A stretch of DNA of 11,423 nucleotides from an uncultured Eubacteriales bacterium (GTDB lineage: Bacteria > Bacillota > Clostridia > Oscillospirales > Oscillospiraceae), in contig UQWH01000063.1 of the NCBI GenBank assembly GCA_900544705.1, positions 1 to 11,423 on the forward strand, read 5' to 3'. The notes under the pieces are model-generated. The model did no database searches and was not told the origin of the DNA. It worked only from the letters and a program-made list of their open reading frames with translations. How positions within the stretch are numbered: the first letter of the stretch is position 1; each line of letters opens with the position of its first letter. Position numbers and translations under genes: made by a program. Of this stretch, positions 1-4,705 are shown one piece after another.

Positions 1-260
1 GGGCGCCGCTGCTGCGGGGGAAATTCGGAGAAGTGATTCCGGAAATTGCGAAAAAGTATCACAAAACGCCAGCCCAGCTTCTGCTCCGCTGGAACATCCA
101 GCAGGGCATCCTTCCCATTCCAAAGTCAAAAAATCCGGAGCGCCTCGCGGAGAATTTCGATGTCTTTGACTTTTCTGTCACGGCGGAGGATATGCAGACG
201 CTCAATGGCATGAACGAGGGAAAACGCACCAGCCATGACCCGCTGACCTATGATTTTTAA
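1..260 (+). CDS. Aldo/keto reductase, C-terminal fragment (5' end outside the window)
   Basis: The frame is open from base 3 and continues to the left of the window, so only the last 85 or so residues are present. They match the C-terminal third of aldo/keto reductases: an EIAKKYHKTPAQLLLRW helix, then IPKSKNPERLAENF, which in this family contacts the 2'-phosphate and adenine of NADPH, then a DFSVTAEDMQTLNGMN helix. These are NADPH-dependent cytosolic oxidoreductases of aldehydes and sugars; the substrate cannot be told from this fragment because the catalytic Tyr/Lys/His/Asp lie in the missing part. The GTG at 33 is an internal Val codon, not a start. The gene ends in a terminator that reaches the stop codon of the convergent ilvE. 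The family is secure, the exact function open. Confidence 0.9.
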   Translation, partial: APLLRGKFGEVIPEIAKKYHKTPAQLLLRWNIQQGILPIPKSKNPERLAENFDVFDFSVTAEDMQTLNGMNEGKRTSHDPLTYDF

Positions 261-272
261 CGATTCTATTCT

Positions 273-309
273 GTGCCGCACCTGTTTTCCGGCAGGCGCG
301 GCGCTTTTT
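273..309 (+). terminator. Rho-independent terminator of the aldo/keto reductase
   Basis: A GC-rich stem pairs 273-284 with 293-304, with one A/C mismatch and one G-U pair, around an 8-base loop, and is followed by five T residues at 305-309. The T run lies on the + strand only, so it mainly serves the reductase. It abuts and overlaps the ilvE stop codon (308-310), so the two convergent genes share this spot. The minus-strand reading has the stem without a T tract. Confidence 0.8.
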
Positions 310-1402
310 ATGCGATCCGGGAAGGGAGAATTTTACCGTGCAGCGGCACAATCCAGCCGTGTCGGTCCGGGATGCGGCCGTACTGGATCCCGGTGATGGT
401 GGCATAGAGCGTTTTTGCGACCGGGCCGATGCCGCCGCCCTGAATCGTATAGTCGTTGCCGCCAAAGCCCAGCGTGCCGATGGGGGAGATGACTGCCGCC
501 GTTCCGCAGCCCCAGGCTTCTTCCAGGGCGCCCGTGCGTGCGGCCTCCAGCAGCTCGTTTACATCCAACCGCCGTTCTTCCACGACGAAGCCCATCTCCC
601 GCAGCAGCGTGATGCAGGTGCTGCGCGTGATGCCGGGGAGGATGGAGCCGGTCAAACTAGGCGTGACGATCTTGCCGGCGATTTTGAACATAACGTTCAT
701 CGCGCCGACTTCCTCAATGTAGCGCCGCTCCACGCCGTCCAGCCACAGGACCTGATCGTAGCCGGCCTTTTCCGCGCGGACGGTAGCGCGGGCAGCCGCA
801 GCATAGTTGCCGCCGCATTTGGCATAGCCCGTCCCACCGCGAACGGCGCGCACGTCGTCGCGCTCAATGGCAATGCGCACGGGAGCAAGCCCCTTGGGAT
901 AGTAGCTGCCGACCGGAGAGGCGATGATATAAAATGCGGCGTTCGTGATGCCGTGGACGCCAAGCTGGGTGTCCGTGCAGATGACAAAGGGACGTAGGTA
1001 CAGGGAGGTCCCCGGTTCGTTCGGCACCCAGGTCACTTCCTCACGGACAAAATCCGTGACCGCTTCCACAAATGCATCGGGGTCAAGCGGCGGAAGATCC
1101 ATGCGCTCGCAGGAATGGAAGAGGCGGCGGCCGTTCTCGATCGGGCGGAAGAGCTGCACGCCGCCGTCCGCGCGGCGATAAGCCTTCAACCCTTCGAATA
1201 CCTCCGCACCATAGTGAAAGACGCAGCAGGCGGGATGCAGGGTCAGCGCGTGCAGCGGCTCAATGCGTGCGTTGTGCCAGTTATCGGCGGGCGTATAGTC
1301 CATGGAAAACATCCGATCGGCAAAGACCCGCCCAAAGCCGACGCCGGTCAGCGATGCGGGAGGTGCGGAGGGATGGTCGGGCGATGTGATCGTAATGTTC
1401 AT
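308..1402 (-). CDS. ilvE: Branched-chain-amino-acid aminotransferase
   Basis: A PLP-dependent fold-type IV aminotransferase that interconverts leucine, isoleucine and valine with their 2-keto acids, using glutamate/2-oxoglutarate: the last step of branched-chain amino acid synthesis and the first of breakdown, in the cytosol. The 364 residues are usual for the long, eukaryote-like bacterial BCATs. Visible motifs are FHYGAEVFEGLKAYR (about 62-76), LYLRPFV (134-140), the PLP-binding lysine K195 in GYAKCGGNYA, EEVGAMNVMF with the family glutamate E231, TPSLTGSILPGITR (247-260) and GTAAVISP (300-307). The ATG start follows AAAGG at 8 bp spacing. A promoter lies just upstream, and I see no T-box or leader-peptide attenuator. 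The gene is monocistronic, with a rarely used alternative being a D-amino-acid aminotransferase, which is shorter and lacks several of these motifs. Confidence 0.95.
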   Translation of the reverse strand: MNITITSPDHPSAPPASLTGVGFGRVFADRMFSMDYTPADNWHNARIEPLHALTLHPACCVFHYGAEVFEGLKAYRRADGGVQLFRPIENGRRLFHSCERMDLPPLDPDAFVEAVTDFVREEVTWVPNEPGTSLYLRPFVICTDTQLGVHGITNAAFYIIASPVGSYYPKGLAPVRIAIERDDVRAVRGGTGYAKCGGNYAAAARATVRAEKAGYDQVLWLDGVERRYIEEVGAMNVMFKIAGKIVTPSLTGSILPGITRSTCITLLREMGFVVEERRLDVNELLEAARTGALEEAWGCGTAAVISPIGTLGFGGNDYTIQGGGIGPVAKTLYATITGIQYGRIPDRHGWIVPLHGKILPSRIA

Positions 1403-1435
1403 GAAGATCTGACCTTTCTTTTTATGATGTGGTAT

Positions 1436-1464
1436 ACTCTACACACCGAATATGAAAAAGTCAA
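1436..1464 (-). promoter_or_regulatory. Promoter of ilvE
   Basis: On the minus strand a TTGACT -35 box (1459-1464) is separated by exactly 17 bp from TAGAGT (-10, 1436-1441). Transcription would begin near 1429, leaving a leader of under 30 nt that holds the AAAGG ribosome binding site. Such a short leader excludes a riboswitch or T-box from this promoter. Confidence 0.65.
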
Positions 1465-1510
1465 TAGCAGAAATTGCATTTCATTGATATATACAGGAAT
1501 AATTCTGAAA

Positions 1511-1556
1511 TGCAAAAAATGTTTTTGCAAGATGCATAAATAAAACTTGCAAAAAC
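1511..1556. repeat. AT-rich nested inverted repeats with TGCA cores upstream of ilvE
   Basis: GTTTTTGCAAG (1521-1531) is the exact complement of CTTGCAAAAAC (1546-1556), an 11-bp perfect inverted repeat around a 14-base spacer. The left arm can instead pair with TGCAAAAA at 1511-1518 (8 bp, 3-base loop). TGCA cores fall at 1511, 1526, 1533 and 1548, with another at 1475. The block lies about 50-90 bp upstream of the ilvE -35 box. It resembles a multi-site operator more than a terminator, since the arms have little GC and no clean T tail follows. The function is unknown. Confidence 0.5.
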
Positions 1557-1565
1557 AAGATAAAG

Positions 1566-1605
1566 GAAAGCGCTCTCAATGCCGTTTGGCAAAGAGAACG
1601 CTTTT
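1566..1605 (-). terminator. Stem-loop, probable terminator of the Nudix gene (possibly bidirectional)
   Basis: AAAGCG-C-TCTC (1567-1577) pairs with GAGA-A-CGCTTT (1594-1604) with one internal mismatch, and an inner TGCC/GGCA stem (1580-1583, 1588-1591) extends the hairpin to a 4-base loop. The + strand reading ends in TTTT, the minus reading in TTTCCTTT. No + strand gene lies upstream, so the natural client is the minus-strand Nudix gene, which ends about 140 bp before it. Confidence 0.55.
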
Positions 1606-1745
1606 CTGGCACGCGAGTACCGAAAAGATGGAATTGTACCCACAAAAGAATTCTTGTGAAATATTCTGGTGACGCAAAATAGGGAGATTGGCGTCAACCC
1701 GTCGCAGTTTTTCTTAGTTGAAACATTTCGGGAAATGGAAGCTGA

Positions 1746-2204
1746 TTATTTCAACATTTCAAGCGCAATACGCCTGTTCAGTTCCCACAGAGCAGTCTTG
1801 TTGCTGTCGTATTGCAGTACCGCTTGGGCTTCCGCATAAGTCAGCCATTTATATTCCGTATGCTCATGAGATAGCTGCAAAAAAGTGCTTTCTACGCTCA
1901 CTGCAAATGCGTACTCCGGAACGACGAAGCATGCTTTCCCCCATAGTGCTTCTGCGTTCTTAAAACAGTTGGATGGTATGCTACAGCAGGTGTCGAGTTT
2001 GAAAAAGTTACACGTATTAGGGATCCCGGCTTCTCCAAAGGCTTCTCTTTTTGCAGACTCGAGGATTGAGCTATCCTCCTCCTCACCGCCGCCAGCTATG
2101 AATTGCCATATGCCCATATCGCTCCTTCGAAACAAACAAAAATGTACGCTGCCGTCCTCTATGCAATATGGAATGACCAAGACCTGATACCTAGCCCGTG
2201 CCAT
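1746..2204 (-). CDS. Nudix hydrolase, NudB-like, with a degenerate Nudix box
   Basis: The 152-residue protein has the Nudix layout: RYQVLVIPYCIEDG strand, FRRSDMGIWQFIAGGG, then the Nudix helix and a C-terminal EYKWLTYAEAQAVL segment as in dATP pyrophosphohydrolase-like members. Such enzymes cleave nucleoside diphosphates linked to another group, using Mg2+ held by the Nudix box. Against G-x5-E-x7-R-E-U-x-E-E-x-G-U, this protein has S45 for the first Glu and G57 for one of the EE pair; E54 and E58 remain. Activity may therefore be weak or lost. Sampled rows are about 45% GC, below the flanking genes. The ATG is preceded by AAGAGGT at 8 bp; AAGGAG lies only 2 bp away. It begins 34 bp past the tRNA terminator with no clear promoter. 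The family is secure, the substrate unknown. Confidence 0.85.
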   Translation of the reverse strand: MARARYQVLVIPYCIEDGSVHFCLFRRSDMGIWQFIAGGGEEEDSSILESAKREAFGEAGIPNTCNFFKLDTCCSIPSNCFKNAEALWGKACFVVPEYAFAVSVESTFLQLSHEHTEYKWLTYAEAQAVLQYDSNKTALWELNRRIALEMLK

Positions 2205-2238
2205 TGCTCCTTACCTCTTCAATCTCTGATTTGAACAT

Positions 2239-2276
2239 AAAAAGCCCACCGCAATTCTCTTAAAATTACGGTGGAC
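2239..2276 (-). terminator. Rho-independent terminator of tRNA-Arg
   Basis: In the minus-strand transcript a 13-bp stem (2264-2276 with 2244-2256) closes a 7-base loop and is followed by five U residues (2243-2239). Two of the pairs are G-U in this direction and become C/A mismatches in the other, so the element is built for the minus strand. It starts 2 bases after the tRNA CCA end. Confidence 0.9.
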
Positions 2277-2278
2277 TA

Positions 2279-2354
2279 TGGCACGCCAGAAGGGACTCGA
2301 ACCCCCAACCCTCAGAACCGGAATCTGATGCTCTATCCATTGAGCCACTGGCGC
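2279..2354 (-). tRNA. tRNA-Arg(CCG)
   Basis: A 76-nt cloverleaf with encoded CCA. The acceptor GCGCCAG pairs with CTGGCGT (G1-U72 wobble), the D stem is GCTC/GAGC, the anticodon stem TCAGA/TCTGA and the T stem GGGGG/CCCTT with a TTCGAGT loop; the discriminator base is G. The 7-base anticodon loop TTCCGGT gives anticodon CCG at 2319-2321, reading the Arg codon CGG. It has its own promoter and terminator and is transcribed alone, or with weak read-through into the Nudix gene. Confidence 0.96.
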
Positions 2355-2369
2355 ATTTCAGTGAAATCT

Positions 2370-2398
2370 ATTATAGCAGGCTTTTCTGCGAAAGTAAA
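2370..2398 (-). promoter_or_regulatory. Promoter of tRNA-Arg
   Basis: A consensus TATAAT (2370-2375, minus strand) lies 17 bp downstream of TTTACT (2393-2398). Transcription would start near 2363, a few bases before the mature tRNA 5' end at 2354. It sits in the gap after the EF-G-like gene terminator. Confidence 0.8.
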
Positions 2399-2422
2399 GC
2401 CTATTTTTGCGCATCTTCCGAC

Positions 2423-2449
2423 AAAAACCGGGCGGCATAGCCGCCCGGT
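2423..2449 (-). terminator. Rho-independent terminator of the EF-G-like gene
   Basis: A perfect 10-bp GC-rich stem (2440-2449 with 2427-2436) with a 3-base loop is followed in the minus-strand transcript by a U run (2427-2423). It begins 11 bases after the stop codon, a textbook intrinsic terminator. Confidence 0.93.
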
Positions 2450-2460
2450 CGGATTTGCAC

Positions 2461-4518
2461 TTATTCTTCTTCGTCCTTCTTTGCGTCCTCGATGATCTTT
2501 GCCTGATTCATCTGCGGGACTTCCTCGTAACGGACGAACTTGAGGGAGTAGGAGCCGCGGCCCTGCGTCATGGAACGCAGATCAATGGCGTAGGAGCTCA
2601 TCTCACCCATGGGGACTTCTGCCTCAACGACCTGCTGGCCGTTGCCAGAAGGGTTCATGCCCATCACGCGGCCGCGACGCTTATTGAGGTCGCCGATGAT
2701 GTCGCCCATGTTGCTGTCCGGAATGTAGACCTTCAGCTCGCCGATCGGCTCAAGCAAGGTCGGATTCGCGGTGGGCAGGCCTTCCTTGTAGGCGATGCCG
2801 GCAGCGGTCTGGAATGCCATATCGGAGGAGTCGACCGGGTGGGAGGAGCCGAAGTACAGCGTCGCCTTCAGGAACACGACGGGGTAGCCGGCCAGAACGC
2901 CCTTACCGACGCAGTTGCGCAGGCCCTTTTCAACGGAGGGGATGAAGTTCTTCGGCACGCAGCCGCCGACGGTTTCATCCGCGAAGATCATTTCTTCGCT
3001 CTCGGTCTGCGGCTCAAAGCGGATGTAAACATCGCCGAACTGGCCGTGGCCGCCGGACTGCTTCTTGTGACGGCCGTGGACTTCGACCTTTTTCTTGATG
3101 GTTTCGCGGTAGGCGATCTTCGCCGGACGAAGCTCGGCTTCGACCTTATACTTGCTCAGGAGCTTTGCAATGATGACGCTCAGCTGGATGTCGCAGACAC
3201 CGGCGATGATCATTTCCTTGGTCTCGGGGTCGTTGCCGAAGGTGAAGGAAGCGTCTTCCTCGTTCAGCTTGACCAGACCGTTGGCGACCTTGTCTTCCTG
3301 ACCCTTGGTCTTGGCATAGATGGCCATGCGGTAGCAGGGCTCTGCATATTCCATGGGCTTGATGGTGACGGACTTGCCGGGCAGGCACAGAGTGTCGCCG
3401 GTGCGGACGGAGGCGAGCTTCGTGAAGACGCCGATGTCGCCGCAGCAGACCTTGGAGGTCTTGGTGTTGTCCTTGCCGCGCGGGAAGAAGGTGTTGCCCA
3501 GCTTTTCGGTGTCGCCGGTGCGGGAGTTGACGACGGACATGGTGTCCTCAATGTTGCCGGAAACGACCTTGAAGTAGGAGTTCTTGCCGTACTGGTCAGC
3601 GACGGTGTTGAACACGAAGGCAATGGCACTGCCGTTCGGATTAAGCGGCAGTTCGGACTCGTTGCCGTCCTCGTCCACGGTAATCATGGGCTTGCCCTCG
3701 AGGGGGTTCGGAGCGAACTTCACAATGTTCTCCAGCAGGCGGAGCGTGCCGAGGCCGTTCATCGCGCAGCCGCAGAAGACGGGCGTGACGGTGCGCTGCT
3801 GCAGACCGTCGCGGATGCCCTTGATCAGTTCTTCTTCGGTGAAGGGCTCTTCCATGAAGAACTTTTCCATCAGAGCTTCGTCGGTTTCTGCAACCTGCTC
3901 ATTCAGCTCTGCCATGTACTCTTCGATCTTCTCTTCGGCGTCGGCGGGCAGGGCGATCTCCTTGCCGTCTACGTCGTAGGCCTTCTTTGCGATCAGGTCG
4001 ACCACGCCGACTGCCTGCTCACCCTTGAGGATGGGGAAGGTGAAGGGAATCGCGGAAGCGCCGAAGGTGCTGCGGATAGAGTCAAAGGTCGCAAAGAAGT
4101 TTGCGTGCTCCTCATCCAGCTTGGAAACGTAGAACATTGCAGGCAGACCGGCGTCGGCCAGAGACTTCCAGCCCTTTTCGGTGCCGACGGCGATGCCGGA
4201 CTTTGCGGTCAGGCAGATGATACCTGCGTCGGAAACGCGAAGGGACTGCACGACCTCACCGGCGAAATCAAAATAGCCGGGGTTGTCCAGAACGTTGACC
4301 TTGCAGCCGTTGTATTCGACCGGGATGACGGAGGTCTTGATGGAATACTGGCGCTTCTTCTCTTCGTCGTCGAAGTCGGAAACGGTGGTACCGTCGGCGC
4401 GCTTGCCCAGACGGGTGATGGCCTTGGTCAGGTAGAGCATGCTCTCGCAGAGCGCGGATTTACCGTCGCCGCCGTGACCGAGCAGGCAGAGATTGCGGAT
4501 GTCCTTCGCAGTGTACAT
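2461..4518 (-). CDS. Elongation factor G-like translational GTPase (EF-G-2 type)
   Basis: The 685-residue protein has the EF-G domain order: GTPase (about 8-270), domain II (295-385), domain III (395-465), domain IV (470-590) and domain V (590-665). The P-loop is GHGGDGKS (14-21), SKLD (132-135) is the guanine-binding motif, and SGGHGQFGDV (488-497) is the domain IV signature. Switch II reads DNPGYFDF (78-85), so the residue equal to the EF-G catalytic His is Tyr82. This Tyr and the glycine-rich P-loop mark the EF-G-2 paralogue branch seen in Thermus and many Firmicutes, not the housekeeping translocase or a TetM-type protector. Its ribosomal role is less well defined. I start at 4518: AAGGAG lies 12 bp upstream and the family begins here. 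A longer frame reaches 4617 but crosses the promoter. It is not in an str operon (no rpsL, rpsG or tuf nearby). Confidence 0.9.
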   Translation of the reverse strand: MYTAKDIRNLCLLGHGGDGKSALCESMLYLTKAITRLGKRADGTTVSDFDDEEKKRQYSIKTSVIPVEYNGCKVNVLDNPGYFDFAGEVVQSLRVSDAGIICLTAKSGIAVGTEKGWKSLADAGLPAMFYVSKLDEEHANFFATFDSIRSTFGASAIPFTFPILKGEQAVGVVDLIAKKAYDVDGKEIALPADAEEKIEEYMAELNEQVAETDEALMEKFFMEEPFTEEELIKGIRDGLQQRTVTPVFCGCAMNGLGTLRLLENIVKFAPNPLEGKPMITVDEDGNESELPLNPNGSAIAFVFNTVADQYGKNSYFKVVSGNIEDTMSVVNSRTGDTEKLGNTFFPRGKDNTKTSKVCCGDIGVFTKLASVRTGDTLCLPGKSVTIKPMEYAEPCYRMAIYAKTKGQEDKVANGLVKLNEEDASFTFGNDPETKEMIIAGVCDIQLSVIIAKLLSKYKVEAELRPAKIAYRETIKKKVEVHGRHKKQSGGHGQFGDVYIRFEPQTESEEMIFADETVGGCVPKNFIPSVEKGLRNCVGKGVLAGYPVVFLKATLYFGSSHPVDSSDMAFQTAAGIAYKEGLPTANPTLLEPIGELKVYIPDSNMGDIIGDLNKRRGRVMGMNPSGNGQQVVEAEVPMGEMSSYAIDLRSMTQGRGSYSLKFVRYEEVPQMNQAKIIEDAKKDEEE

Positions 4519-4608
4519 AGTTTTGATTTTCTCCTTTCTGAGCAGTGCCGCATGCTGGAAATCGCGCGGCCTGCAAGGCGGCATTACTTCGTTGCCACAA
4601 TTAGTATT

Positions 4609-4637
4609 ATTATACACGATGAAAAATGAGATTTCAA
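4609..4637 (-). promoter_or_regulatory. Strong promoter of the EF-G-like gene
   Basis: On the minus strand TTGAAA (4632-4637) is 17 bp from a perfect TATAAT (4609-4614). The predicted start near 4602 gives a leader of about 84 nt. TGCCGC (4546-4551) and GCGGCA (4578-4583) in the leader can pair over a 26-base interval, a possible weak hairpin of unknown meaning. The near-consensus boxes suggest high expression. Confidence 0.85.
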
Positions 4638-4705
4638 TTATATTTGAGAAATTTGGCCAATGTTACGAAAGCGGGAGGTCAGATTTGTAAAAAAACACGA
4701 GAATC

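Larger units (their letters stand above)
1403..1745. other. AT-rich intergenic stretch between ilvE and the Nudix gene
   Basis: These 343 bases carry no convincing gene. A 78-codon frame on the minus strand (1461-1697) has no ribosome binding site or recognisable product and runs through the hairpins described here, so I do not call it. The stretch holds the ilvE promoter, the TGCA inverted repeats, a terminator hairpin (1566-1605) and an 8-base repeat of the tRNA 3' end (1607-1614). One 60-base row is only about 25% GC, against about 60% in neighbouring genes. Confidence 0.7.

Noticed and set aside
1403..1460. T-box, riboswitch or leader-peptide attenuator for ilvE
   Set aside because: The promoter leaves under 30 nt of leader, and no T-box sequence (AGGGTGGNACCGCG-like) is present upstream.
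1461..1697. A 78-codon minus-strand frame in the AT-rich gap
   Set aside because: There is no ribosome binding site, it crosses the terminator hairpin, the inverted repeats and the -35 box of ilvE, and it has no family resemblance.
2407..4629. A 740-codon open frame on the + strand, opposite the EF-G-like gene
   Set aside because: It is an exact antisense shadow with low-complexity composition, it runs over the terminator and promoter of the real gene, and its product has no recognisable motif. Long antisense frames are expected in GC-rich genes with strong third-position bias.
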